DNA from: Thermoleophilaceae bacterium
GTDB lineage: Bacteria; Actinomycetota; Thermoleophilia; Solirubrobacterales; Thermoleophilaceae
Assembly (NCBI GenBank): GCA_030447725.1
Contig: JAUJOQ010000002.1
Coordinates: 159,048-223,047, forward strand
Direction: 5' to 3'
Length of the DNA stretch: 64,000 nt
Below are positions 1 to 8,346 of the stretch, in pieces. The notes beneath the pieces were generated by a model, which did no database searches, was not told the origin of the DNA, and was given only the letters and a program-made list of their open reading frames with translations. The translations under genes were made by a program, and so were the position numbers. Positions within the stretch are counted from its first letter, which is position 1. Each line of letters opens with the position of its first letter.

Positions 1-461
1 AGGAGTCGGGTCAGAGCGCGGCGGCCCGACTGGGGATCCGCCACGCGTTGAAGGCCGGCCACGATCGCGTGCTGCTCGTACCGGGTGACACCCCGCTCCT
101 TGACGGCGACGAGCTGGGCGCGATGCTCGACCGCTCCGACGCCGCCGCCACCGCCGTGACCATCGTCCCCGACCGCCACGGCGAGGGCACGAACGCCCTT
201 CTCCTCAGCCCTCCCACTGCGGTCGCGCCCGGCTTCGGTCCCGGCAGCCTCGCCCGCCACGTGGCCGCCGCCGAGGCCGCGGGGGTCTCCTACCGCGTCG
301 AGGAGGTGCCCGGAATGATGCTCGACATCGACACCCCCGAGGACCTGGCCGCTCTTTCCGAGACGCTCTGGGGACACGGGGGACGAGCACCGAGCACGCG
401 CCGGGCCCTGGCCGGGCTCGGCCAGATTGCCGATCCCCAGCCCGTCCGGGTCCGCAGCTGA
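1..461 (+). CDS. cofC: 2-phospho-L-lactate guanylyltransferase, 5' truncated by window edge
   Basis: C-terminal part of the nucleotidyltransferase that activates the lactyl phosphate moiety (CofC/FbiD family) in coenzyme F420 synthesis. The reading frame is open from base 3, so the true start lies outside the window. Visible motifs are GQSAAARLG, the acidic PGDTPLLD segment expected to bind metal, RHGEGTNALLL, GPGSLARH and a late LDIDTPEDL, in family order. It is followed immediately by cofE, with a possible four-base overlap, so the two look like one operon. A tail of about 35 residues after the last motif is not conserved in my memory of the family. Confidence 0.88.
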   Translation, partial: ESGQSAAARLGIRHALKAGHDRVLLVPGDTPLLDGDELGAMLDRSDAAATAVTIVPDRHGEGTNALLLSPPTAVAPGFGPGSLARHVAAAEAAGVSYRVEEVPGMMLDIDTPEDLAALSETLWGHGGRAPSTRRALAGLGQIADPQPVRVRS

Positions 462-502
462 GTCCACCGCTCTCGCTGGTTGCGCTGCAGGGCCTGCCTG
501 AG

Positions 503-1237
503 GTGCGCCCGGGGGACGACCTGGCGGCGCTGCTGGCGGCCGCCGCGCCGGAGGACCTGTGCGACGGCGACGTGCTGTGCGTGGCCCACAAGGTGGTTTC
601 GAAGGCCGAGGGGAGCGTGCGGCGACTCGACGACATCGAGGCCGGAGAGCGCGCGCTGCGCCTGGCCGCTGAGCAGGGAAAGGAGCCGCGGCTCGTGCAG
701 GCCGTGCTCGACGAGACCGCCATCCTGCTGCGCGCCGACCGCGGGGTGCTCATCTGCGAGACCCGGCACGGGTACGTGTGCGCCAACGCCGGAGTCGACG
801 CGTCAAACGCCGGCGCGCCCGGCGAGCTCGTGCTGCTACCCGCCGACCCCGACCGCTCGGCCCGAGAGCTGCGCGGGGGCATCGCCGCGGCGCTGGGCGT
901 TCGACCGGGGGTGTTGATCACCGACTCCTTCGGCAGGGCGTGGCGCCTGGGCCAGACCGATGTCGCGCTGGGTGCCGCCGGGCTGGTGGGAATCGATGAC
1001 CGGCGCGGGCAAGCCGACGCCCGCGGCCGCAAGCTGAGGGCGACGATGGTCGCCGTGGCCGACGCCGTGGCGGGCGCCGCAGACCTGGCCCGCTCGAAGG
1101 ACTCCGACGAGCCCGCGGTGCTGGTACGCGGGCTCGAGCGCTTCGTGACGGCGGAGGATGGTCCCGGCGCCGGGGCGATGCGTCGGCCCCCCGCCGACGA
1201 CCTCTTCCGGGCCCCCGAGGGCTCCGGACCGCCATAA
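503..1237 (+). CDS. cofE: Coenzyme F420-0:L-glutamate ligase (single-domain CofE type)
   Basis: Adds glutamate residues to F420-0. About 244 residues, so it matches the stand-alone archaeal-type CofE and lacks the C-terminal FMN-binding domain of mycobacterial FbiB. Motifs include EVRPGDDL, HKVVSKAEG, ETRHGYVCANAGVD and DSFGRAWR. The start is uncertain. The GTG at 503 is the first conventional codon, but homology to FbiB continues upstream in the same frame (residues LVALQGLP), back to a CTG at 458 that overlaps the cofC stop as CTGA. No ATG, GTG or TTG lies in that stretch, so the real start may be that CTG or lie inside cofC. Confidence 0.9.
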   Translation: MRPGDDLAALLAAAAPEDLCDGDVLCVAHKVVSKAEGSVRRLDDIEAGERALRLAAEQGKEPRLVQAVLDETAILLRADRGVLICETRHGYVCANAGVDASNAGAPGELVLLPADPDRSARELRGGIAAALGVRPGVLITDSFGRAWRLGQTDVALGAAGLVGIDDRRGQADARGRKLRATMVAVADAVAGAADLARSKDSDEPAVLVRGLERFVTAEDGPGAGAMRRPPADDLFRAPEGSGPP

Positions 1238-1402
1238 ACCACCACACCACCGAATCGTCGAGCCTTGGTCGACTTGAACCTGTCCTGCAGCGATTACTCG
1301 GCCTACCCGGTCAAGACGGGGGGTGTGGCGGGTTATCGACCCGGCCGGCCGAAGAGAGGTGATCGGGCCGAGCCGCCGCCTTTGGTCGGGTGGGCCGCGG
1401 CG

Positions 1403-3592
1403 CTAGGCCGCCACCGGCAGCGGATGCCGGCGTCGGATCTCGTACAGGGTGGTGCGCTCCGCGGCGGGACGGCCCGCCGCGTGGGCGGCGCCGATCAGCT
1501 GGTCGGCGGTGAGCATCACGCCGTGCTGTGAGCCCGCGAGCCGGCTGATCGACTCCTCCATCAGCGTGCCTCCCAGGTCGTTGACCCCCCAGCGCAGCGC
1601 CTCCGTCGCCGCCTCGAGGCCCATCTTCACCCAGCTGGCCTGCAGGCTCGGCACCGCATGCCCCAGCGCCAGGCGGAAGGCGGCGGTGTGCTTGAGGTTC
1701 TCCTCCCGAGGGATCTCCTCGAGCCCGTGCGTGCGCCCCAGCAGGGTCAGATAGGGAACAAAGGACAGCGGTACGAACTCCGTGAAGCCACCGGTGCGCG
1801 CCTGTACATCGCGCACCACCCGCATGTGCTCGGCCAGCTCCCAGGGCTCCTCGATGTGCCCGAACATCACCGTGACCGTGGAGCGCAGCCCGGCCGCATG
1901 GCTGGCCTCGATGATCTCCACCCAACGGGCCACGGGGAGCTTGTTGGGCGAGATGCGCTGGCGCACGCCGTCGTGGAGCACCTCGGCGGCGGTGCCCGGC
2001 GTCGAGCCGAGGCCGGCGTCGCGCAGGCGATGGAAGACCTCTACCGGCGACAGCCCCGAGGTCTCGCACATGTGATCGACCTCCATAGCCGAGTAGGCGT
2101 GCAGGTGCAGCTGAGGCGCCACCTCGCGAGCCAGCACCAGCCAACGCTCGTAGTCGGCGAGGCCCCAGTCGGGGTGGATCCCTGACTGCATGCAAAGCTC
2201 CGTCGCCCCGAAGGCCACGGCGGCTTGCACCCGACGCACGAACTCGTCGCGGTCGTGCTCGTAGGCGTCGGGTGAGCGCCGTCCCTGGCCGAACCCGCAG
2301 AAGGCGCAGCCCACCACGCACACGTTCGACACGTTGATGTTGCGGTTGACCACGTAGGTGACCGTGTCGCCGGCCAGCTCGGCGCGCAGCTCGTCGGCCG
2401 CCTGGCGCATGTCCTCGACCGCCTCGGGCCTCGACTCGCCGAACAGGGCCGTCAGCTCCTCCTCGCCGAGCGCTGCGCCGTGGCGGGCGCGGTCGATGGC
2501 GCCCGCCACCAGGTCTGATCGGATCGCCCGCTCGGTCCGGCGACCGGAGCCGCGGCGAGGAATGAAGCTCCAGTACCTGGTCTTGATCACGTCGAGCACG
2601 CCCTGCTCGAGCCACTCGTTGTCCATGTACTGCGGGTAGACGCACAGTCGCTCGGTGAGCGCGTGGTCACCGGCCTGCAGCGCTTTGCGCATCCGGTGGG
2701 GCGAGGGGAAGGGGTGCTCGGGGGAGATGTGATCGCCGTTGGCCGACAGGCCGCCGAGGTCGGTGGCTCCCTCCTCCACCAGCGCCGGCCACCAGTCGGA
2801 GAGGTTGGGCGGCACCTGCACGCCCACATCGGGCATCAGCCGGCGTGACTCGCGCACCAGCAGCTTCATCTCCTCCAGCGAGATCTCGCTCCCCCACCCC
2901 GGCATCTCGGCCGGCCGGCCGTGGCTTTGGGCGCGCTGGGCGTCGTCGGCGATGGTGGCCGGCTCGGCCCCGTGGTAGCGCGGATGGGGCACGTAGTTCT
3001 GGAGGATCACCTCCTGGAGATGGCCGTACTCGGCGTGTACGGACGCCAGGGCCTCGAGCGCCTGCACCCGCTCCTGCGGCGCCTCGCCGATGCCCACGAG
3101 GATGCCGGTGGTGAAGGGGATCTTCAGCTCGCCGGCAGCGCGGATGGTCTCCAGCCGCCGGGCGGGGTGCTTGGTCGGCGACCCGCGGTGGGCCTCGAGG
3201 TCGGGGTTCACGGACTCGAGCATCAGCCCCTGTGACGCGGTCACCTCGCGCAGGCGGGCCAGGTCCTGCCTCGACAGCACCCCGAGGTTGGTGTGGGGCA
3301 GCATGCCCCGCTCGAGCGCGCGTTCGCAGGCCCAGACGACGTAGGCGGTGAAGTCGTCATGGCCGTAGGACTCAAGCCGTGCGGCCACCGCCGGGTTCAC
3401 CTCGGGCTGCTCGCCCGTGAGCACCAGCAACTCCTTGGCGTTGCGCCTGGCGGCGTCGTCGAGCAGGCTCTCCACCTCGGCGGGCGTGTAGAGATGCGCC
3501 CTGTGGGTCGCAAAGGCGCAGTACTTGCAGTAGCAGCGACAGGTCCGCGAGAGCGAGAGCGTGAAGTTGCGCGAGAAGGTGACCCGACGCAC
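1403..3592 (-). CDS. fbiC: FO synthase, fused CofG-CofH radical SAM enzyme
   Basis: Makes 7,8-didemethyl-8-hydroxy-5-deazaflavin (FO), the chromophore of F420, from a 5-amino-6-ribitylaminouracil intermediate and tyrosine. Two radical SAM halves are visible in one 729-residue chain. The N-terminal CofG half has its CX3CX2C cluster motif near residue 18 (CRCYCKYC). The C-terminal CofH half has a second one near residue 430 (CVVGCAFC) after NRNINVSN. The fused order is the actinobacterial one; archaea keep two separate genes. GTG start. The gene is convergent with cofC-cofE, with a 165-base gap holding no gene I can see. Confidence 0.95.
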   Translation of the reverse strand: MRRVTFSRNFTLSLSRTCRCYCKYCAFATHRAHLYTPAEVESLLDDAARRNAKELLVLTGEQPEVNPAVAARLESYGHDDFTAYVVWACERALERGMLPHTNLGVLSRQDLARLREVTASQGLMLESVNPDLEAHRGSPTKHPARRLETIRAAGELKIPFTTGILVGIGEAPQERVQALEALASVHAEYGHLQEVILQNYVPHPRYHGAEPATIADDAQRAQSHGRPAEMPGWGSEISLEEMKLLVRESRRLMPDVGVQVPPNLSDWWPALVEEGATDLGGLSANGDHISPEHPFPSPHRMRKALQAGDHALTERLCVYPQYMDNEWLEQGVLDVIKTRYWSFIPRRGSGRRTERAIRSDLVAGAIDRARHGAALGEEELTALFGESRPEAVEDMRQAADELRAELAGDTVTYVVNRNINVSNVCVVGCAFCGFGQGRRSPDAYEHDRDEFVRRVQAAVAFGATELCMQSGIHPDWGLADYERWLVLAREVAPQLHLHAYSAMEVDHMCETSGLSPVEVFHRLRDAGLGSTPGTAAEVLHDGVRQRISPNKLPVARWVEIIEASHAAGLRSTVTVMFGHIEEPWELAEHMRVVRDVQARTGGFTEFVPLSFVPYLTLLGRTHGLEEIPREENLKHTAAFRLALGHAVPSLQASWVKMGLEAATEALRWGVNDLGGTLMEESISRLAGSQHGVMLTADQLIGAAHAAGRPAAERTTLYEIRRRHPLPVAA

Positions 3593-3656
3593 CCCCGGCA
3601 GTGTAAGTGCTCCCCGGCGCAGAGCACGAGGCCGCGGGGCGCGTGGCCCCGGCCGC

Positions 3657-4403
3657 TCAGCCGACCGGCTCCATGCCCCCCGCGCGCCTCTTGCCCGGGG
3701 CCACGTACAGGTAGAAGCACGCGAGAGCCGCCAGCAGGGCGCCGACCACGGGAGCCAGCATGTACACCAGTATGAACTGCCCCGCCCCGCCGAACTCCCC
3801 GGAGACCAGCGAGGGGCCGAATGCGCGAGCAGGGTTGAAGCTGCCGCCGGTGAGGGGCCCGAACGCGAACACCGCCAGGCCGAGGGCGGCGGCTATGGAG
3901 AGGGCGGCCCAGTCCTTGGCCGCCCTCGGGTTGGCGGCCACCCCCACGATCACGAACATCAGGAAGAACGTGCCGAGGCCTTCGGCCAGCATGCCCGGGA
4001 ACGTGTCTTCGCCCAGGCGGGCCCCCACCGCCGGCGCTCCGAAGTCGTTGAAGTCATCGGCGTCGCCGAGCAGGATCCTGGTGACGAGAGCGCCCACCAC
4101 CCCGCCGGCGAACTGGATCACCACATAGATCGCGGCGTCGACCCGCTCGATCTGGCGCAGTGCGAGCAGCGCGATCGTGACCGCCGGGTTGAAGTGCGCT
4201 CCGGAGATCACGGCAAGAGCCTGGATCAGCATGAAGAGGGCGAAGACGTGCACCAGCCCGATCACCGAGAAGTCGATGAAGGCCCCCGGCGCGTCGCTCA
4301 CGTACAGCGAGGCGGTGACTGTGATGAACAGCACCAGCCCGAACGTGCCGACGAACTCGGCGATATAAGCGGCGGGCCCTCGATCCTCGACACGGTCTTC
4401 CAC
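3657..4403 (-). CDS. MIP family aquaporin/glycerol channel
   Basis: Membrane channel for water or small neutral solutes. Both pore motifs are present, HFNPAVT and SFNPARAFGPS, the second with the usual arginine after NPA, and six hydrophobic segments can be followed. The frame stays open upstream of 4403, but the GTG at 4403 is preferred: a GGAGG sits five bases before it, the upstream residues are Arg/Pro-rich, and 248 residues is a normal length. Its start faces the lipoprotein gene at 4448, 44 bases away, so the two promoters must lie in or beyond that gap. Confidence 0.9.
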   Translation of the reverse strand: MEDRVEDRGPAAYIAEFVGTFGLVLFITVTASLYVSDAPGAFIDFSVIGLVHVFALFMLIQALAVISGAHFNPAVTIALLALRQIERVDAAIYVVIQFAGGVVGALVTRILLGDADDFNDFGAPAVGARLGEDTFPGMLAEGLGTFFLMFVIVGVAANPRAAKDWAALSIAAALGLAVFAFGPLTGGSFNPARAFGPSLVSGEFGGAGQFILVYMLAPVVGALLAALACFYLYVAPGKRRAGGMEPVG

Positions 4404-4447
4404 ATCTGCCTCCAGGCGGTTGACGGAGGGCAGTCTAGGTTCTACCC

Positions 4448-5404
4448 ATGCGGAAAAGCGTGATGGGCCTGCTTCTGGTGGCCGCGGCGATCGCCGGATG
4501 CGGCGCAGACGAAACCGAACGGGCCGAGGGGAGGGGCTCACGGCCGGTCACGCTCGCCCTCGACTTCCAGCCGAACGCGGTGCACGCCGGGGTGTACACG
4601 GCCACCGCCGAGGGGCTGGACCGGGAGCGGGGACTGGCCCTCGGCGTGCGCGCTCCGTCTGCCTCCACCGACTCGCTCAAGCTCCTGGCCGCGGGACGTG
4701 CCGACCTGGCCATCGTCGACATCCACGACCTGGGGCTGGCGCGAGAGCGCGGCGCGGACGTTGTGGGCGTCGGAGCCCTCGTCCAGCGCCCGCTCGCCGC
4801 GGTGATCTCCGATCGCGAGGTGCGCCGTCCACGCGATCTCGAGGGCCGGCGGGTGGGCGTCACGGGCCTGCCCTCCGACGACGCCGTGCTCACCGCGGTG
4901 GTAGCGGCCGACGGCGGTGACCCCGACTCGGTTCGCCGGACCACGATCGGCTTCTCCGCCGTGCCCAACCTCGTCGCCGGACGAGTGGACGCCGTGGTCA
5001 CGTTCTGGAACGCCGAGGGAGTGGCGCTGCGCGAGCGCGGAGTACCAACGCGGGAGTTCCGAGTCGGCGAGTTCGGGGCGCCGCCCTACCCCGAGCTGGT
5101 GCTCGCGACCACGAGCGAGACGCTGCGCACGCGGCCGGGTCTGGTGCGCGACACAATCGCGGCACTCGCCGCCGGCACGGAGCGGGCGCTGGCCGACCTG
5201 CCCGCGGCCGCCGACCTGATCGCTCGGGCCTCGGACGGCGATCCGGAGCTGGTGAGGGCACAGCTCGACGCCGTGGCGCCGGCGCTGGAGCCGCCGCTCG
5301 AACTCGACCGGGCCGCACTGAAACGGTGGGCACGCTTCGACGCGCGCTTCGGAATCCTGCAGCGCCCGCCCGACGTGCAGGCTGCCTTCCCGCCGCTGGG
5401 CTAG
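4448..5404 (+). CDS. ThiY/NMT1-like ABC transporter substrate-binding lipoprotein
   Basis: Extracytoplasmic binding lipoprotein of the NMT1/THI5-like family, whose best known members bind thiamine pyrimidine precursors. A signal peptide with lipobox IAGC occupies the first 18 or so residues. The mature protein has the family opening LDFQPNAVHAGVYTA, then DLEGRRVGV and a late VVTFWNAEG segment. No permease or ATPase gene is adjacent, so partner and substrate are unknown here. Confidence 0.85.
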   Translation: MRKSVMGLLLVAAAIAGCGADETERAEGRGSRPVTLALDFQPNAVHAGVYTATAEGLDRERGLALGVRAPSASTDSLKLLAAGRADLAIVDIHDLGLARERGADVVGVGALVQRPLAAVISDREVRRPRDLEGRRVGVTGLPSDDAVLTAVVAADGGDPDSVRRTTIGFSAVPNLVAGRVDAVVTFWNAEGVALRERGVPTREFRVGEFGAPPYPELVLATTSETLRTRPGLVRDTIAALAAGTERALADLPAAADLIARASDGDPELVRAQLDAVAPALEPPLELDRAALKRWARFDARFGILQRPPDVQAAFPPLG

Positions 5405-5462
5405 CGGGTCCTCAGCCCGCGAGCGGGGCCGCGCCGGTGCGGCCGCGAGCAGCAGAGCGGCT

Positions 5463-5825
5463 TCAGTTCTTCGGCAGCAACCCCGCGACCAGCGTCGCGG
5501 TCTCACGCGCCATTCGCGAGCGCGGCACCACCCGGCTCACCCCAGCCTCCTCGGCGCGGCGCCGGGTGTCCTGGTCCACGTGTGAGTAGAAGCCGAGCGT
5601 GGGCACCGCGCCGAGCTCCTCGCGCTCGCGCATGGAGGACACGAGCGCCGGCCCGTCGATCCCCTCAGCGGTCAGGTCCACGATCAGCAGGTCATGGAAC
5701 GAGGCAGCCGGGCGCACCTGCTCCTCGGTGTCGAAGCGGTTGACCTTATGGCCGGCGGCGGCGAGCGCGCCCTCCACCTTCGAGCCGAACAGCAGGTCCG
5801 GTGAGAGCAGCGCGATCCGTGCCAC
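5463..5825 (-). CDS. Stand-alone receiver-like (CheY-fold) protein
   Basis: About 120 residues, just one receiver-like fold with no output domain. It has a beta-1 strand RIALLSPD, a LLIVDLT strand ending in an aspartate at the phosphoacceptor position, and a late VVPRSRM segment where receivers carry the conserved lysine; here that position is Arg. The usual acidic pair near the N-terminus is reduced to a single Asp. It may therefore be a pseudo-receiver. No histidine kinase is nearby. It is 12 bases downstream of the gene ending at 5838 and is probably co-transcribed with it. Confidence 0.65.
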   Translation of the reverse strand: MARIALLSPDLLFGSKVEGALAAAGHKVNRFDTEEQVRPAASFHDLLIVDLTAEGIDGPALVSSMREREELGAVPTLGFYSHVDQDTRRRAEEAGVSRVVPRSRMARETATLVAGLLPKN

Positions 5826-5837
5826 GGCCAGCCCCGG

Positions 5838-6200
5838 CTACTGCGACCGGCGGTGAGTGAACTCCTGGCGCACGGACTCCGGCCGGCCCCACATCTCCCT
5901 CACCTCGACCCGCCCGGAGCGGGCCTCGCGCGCCACCAGGTCACCGGCGATGTGCTGCCCGTCGAGCAGGCCGAGCGTCGCCCGCACGGTCTGCGCCGCG
6001 GCGGCATGGCCAAAGTCGTGGGCCACCCGCAGCCTGAAGTGCCAGTCGTGCTCGGAGTACGGCATGGCGTTGATCTGGGTGAGCAGCGTGGCGGTCTCGA
6101 TGTAGCGGTCTTCGTCGGCGATGCGGAAGTCGAGCTCGAGCTGCGTCCAGTCTGGAGGCAGCGAGTCGACGATCGTCTGAAACTGCTCGGCGAGGGCCAC
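5838..6200 (-). CDS. Conserved hypothetical protein
   Basis: A 120-residue soluble protein beginning MALAEQFQTIVDSLPPDW, with no signal peptide or membrane segment. It has a charged, mixed alpha/beta composition (ELDFRIADEDRYIE, HDWHFRLRVAH). I do not recognise the family. It lies upstream of, and on the same strand as, the receiver-like gene, so a shared regulatory role is possible but not shown by sequence. A 161-base gap without an evident gene separates it from the lipoprotein gene ending at 6362. Confidence 0.6.
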   Translation of the reverse strand: MALAEQFQTIVDSLPPDWTQLELDFRIADEDRYIETATLLTQINAMPYSEHDWHFRLRVAHDFGHAAAAQTVRATLGLLDGQHIAGDLVAREARSGRVEVREMWGRPESVRQEFTHRRSQ

Positions 6201-6361
6201 TGCCGACAGCCTACCGCCGCCCGCGGCTCAGTCGAGCGCGGCCTCACGGAATGCCTGAGATCCCGAGCCGGCGAACTCCGTGCCCTCGAGGAGGGCGTCG
6301 ATGCCCAGGACGCCAGCAGGAGCGCAGCCGGAACGTCGTTCCGGCGAGCACCGCACCTTCC

Positions 6362-7357
6362 CTACCGGAGGGCGGCCTCCACCGCTTCCCGGAACTCGTC
6401 GATGCCGAACGACCCCTCGAGCCGCGCGGCCACCCGGCCGTCGGCGTCGATCGTGAACAGCCACGGCTCCGTCTGCAGGCTGAAGGCCTCCAGCGGAGGC
6501 CGCAGGCCCTTCGAGATGTCGTTGTCCACGTAGACCTCTTGGTGGATGAACTCCATCCGTTCGCCGTATTCGCTCTTCATCTGCGCCGCGATGTCGACCA
6601 CCGGACCGCACACGCGGGTCTGGCAAAGCCTCGGGGTCGCGAAGAGCAGCGCCACGGGCTTCTCGCCGACCACGTCGCGGAACGAGCTCTCGTGCATGTC
6701 ACTGGGCGGTACGCGGGTGTCGATCGACTCGATGTCGCCGCCGGCCGAGGCCAGGGTCTCGGTCTCGACGCGAGGCGGCTTCTCTCCCACGGCCGGGATC
6801 GGGTCACTGCGCTTCACCTCGATGCTGCTCGAGGCGCCGAACATCTTGCCCTGGCTGCGGGTGACCGCCAGCACGTACCACGTGCCCGGGCGCGGTAGGT
6901 CGACCCGGGCGTGGTAGATCGCCGCGATCTCGCCCGCGGGGTCGGCGGCGCCGCGGCTGCGGAAGGCCGGCTCCACCACCAGCGGGTCGGCGGGCGCGGG
7001 GAAGGGTCCCAGCGCCTTCGCGTCTGGCGCTGGGGCGAGGTAGACCCCCGTCTTGCCGTAGACGAAGGTGTTGGTCTGATCGAGCAGACCGAACGCCAGG
7101 CGGTTGGTGCCCGGCGTGAAGACCGACGTCGCCGGTCCCAGTTGTATGGACGGCAGCCCCTCGGCGATCTGCTGCAGGGTGCGGCCGCGCGTGGCCGGAA
7201 AGTCAGCGGCCCGGACCGACCGGGCTGAGCGGATGGCGTCGCCGAACTCGACTCCCGCCAGGGCGTCGTCACCTTTCGGCGTCTCTTGAGACTTCGTGTC
7301 CCCGCCGCACCCCGCCAGGGCGAGGGCGACGAGCGAGGTGATGGCGAGCCGGCGCAT
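6362..7357 (-). CDS. Thioredoxin-like lipoprotein
   Basis: A 331-residue exported protein. The signal peptide MRRLAITSLVALALAGC has a clear lipobox, which sets the start at 7357, although the frame is open further upstream. The middle is a beta-rich region of unknown function (residues about 60-200). The C-terminal 110 residues resemble a thioredoxin/TlpA fold (FATPRLC, VEPW-like TEPWLFTIDADGRV). The candidate redox cysteines are spaced CQTRVC, four residues apart rather than the usual two, so disulfide activity is doubtful. It is divergent from the CDF transporter at 7396, with starts 38 bases apart. Confidence 0.75.
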   Translation of the reverse strand: MRRLAITSLVALALAGCGGDTKSQETPKGDDALAGVEFGDAIRSARSVRAADFPATRGRTLQQIAEGLPSIQLGPATSVFTPGTNRLAFGLLDQTNTFVYGKTGVYLAPAPDAKALGPFPAPADPLVVEPAFRSRGAADPAGEIAAIYHARVDLPRPGTWYVLAVTRSQGKMFGASSSIEVKRSDPIPAVGEKPPRVETETLASAGGDIESIDTRVPPSDMHESSFRDVVGEKPVALLFATPRLCQTRVCGPVVDIAAQMKSEYGERMEFIHQEVYVDNDISKGLRPPLEAFSLQTEPWLFTIDADGRVAARLEGSFGIDEFREAVEAALR

Positions 7358-7395
7358 GGGCCCCACGGTAGCTGCGGCTCGTAGGCTGGTGTGGG

Positions 7396-8343
7396 GTGAG
7401 CCACTCCCACGACCATGGCCAGTCGTTCGCCGCGCACTCGCACGGCGTCTCGGGCGCGACGCGCCCGGGTTGGCTCGCCGTGGCACTGGCGATCAATCTG
7501 GTCCTGCTGGTGGTCGAGGTGGTGGTGGGCCTGCTCGCCAACTCGCTCGCCCTGCTCTCCGACGCCGCGCACCTGGTCACCGACGTGGGCGCGATCGGGC
7601 TGGCGCTGTTCGCCGTCCGGCTCGCAAGCCGGCCGCCCTCGGGCGGCTTCACCTTCGGTCTGCGCCGCAGCGAGATTCTCAGCGCTCAGATCAACGGCGT
7701 GACCCTGCTCCTGCTGGCCGGGTTCATAGCCTTCGAGGCGGTTGGCCGGCTGAGCTCCCCACCCGCGGTCGCCGGCGGGTCGCTGATCGCCGTCGGGCTG
7801 CTCGGAGCCGTGGGCAACGGGGCGGCGGCCTGGGCGCTGTCGCGCGCCAACCGCGAGAGCCTGAACGTGGAGGGCGCCTATCTTCACAACCTGGCGGACC
7901 TCATCTCCTCCCTCGCCGCGATGGCAGCCGGTGGCGTGATACTGGCCACGGGCTTCGACGAGGCCGACGGCATAGCGGCTCTCACCGTGGCAGCGCTGAT
8001 GGTCTACGGCGGCTGGGGCCTGCTACGCGACTCAGGGCGCGTGCTGCTGGAGGCCGCCCCCAGGGGCACCGATCCGTCCGAGGTCGGCCGGGCCATGGCC
8101 GGGCACCCGGGCATCGAGCAGGTGCACGACCTGCACGTGTGGGAGGTCACCTCCGGCTTCCCCGCCCTGTCGGCGCACGTGCTGGTGGCCTCGGGCGCCG
8201 ACTGCCACGGCAAACGGCGCGAGCTCCAGCAACTGCTGCACGACCGCTTTGAGATCGAGCACACCACACTCCAGGTCGATCACGCCCCCCGCCCGGGACC
8301 GCTCGAGATCGACCTCGAGGGCGGCGGGCATAGAATTGGGTGA
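7396..8343 (+). CDS. Cation diffusion facilitator metal exporter
   Basis: Exports divalent metals such as zinc or cobalt in exchange for protons. The His-rich N-terminus (SHSHDHG) and the metal-site signatures SDAAHLVTD and HNLADL (HxxxD type) place it in the CzcD/ZitB branch. Six hydrophobic segments are followed by a cytoplasmic domain with VHDLHVWEVTSG. GTG start, 315 residues, normal length. No metal regulator is adjacent. The ygfZ-like gene begins three bases after its stop. Confidence 0.92.
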   Translation: MSHSHDHGQSFAAHSHGVSGATRPGWLAVALAINLVLLVVEVVVGLLANSLALLSDAAHLVTDVGAIGLALFAVRLASRPPSGGFTFGLRRSEILSAQINGVTLLLLAGFIAFEAVGRLSSPPAVAGGSLIAVGLLGAVGNGAAAWALSRANRESLNVEGAYLHNLADLISSLAAMAAGGVILATGFDEADGIAALTVAALMVYGGWGLLRDSGRVLLEAAPRGTDPSEVGRAMAGHPGIEQVHDLHVWEVTSGFPALSAHVLVASGADCHGKRRELQQLLHDRFEIEHTTLQVDHAPRPGPLEIDLEGGGHRIG

Positions 8344-8346
8344 GAG

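Noticed and set aside
1238-1402. Possible tRNA or riboswitch between cofE and fbiC
   Set aside because: No T-loop sequence, cloverleaf or conserved riboswitch core could be found. No tRNA or rRNA gene was recognised elsewhere in the window either.
205-2645. Long antisense or out-of-phase frames over cofC-cofE and fbiC
   Set aside because: They lie over recognised F420 genes and have the low-complexity Arg/Ser/Pro composition typical of shadow frames.
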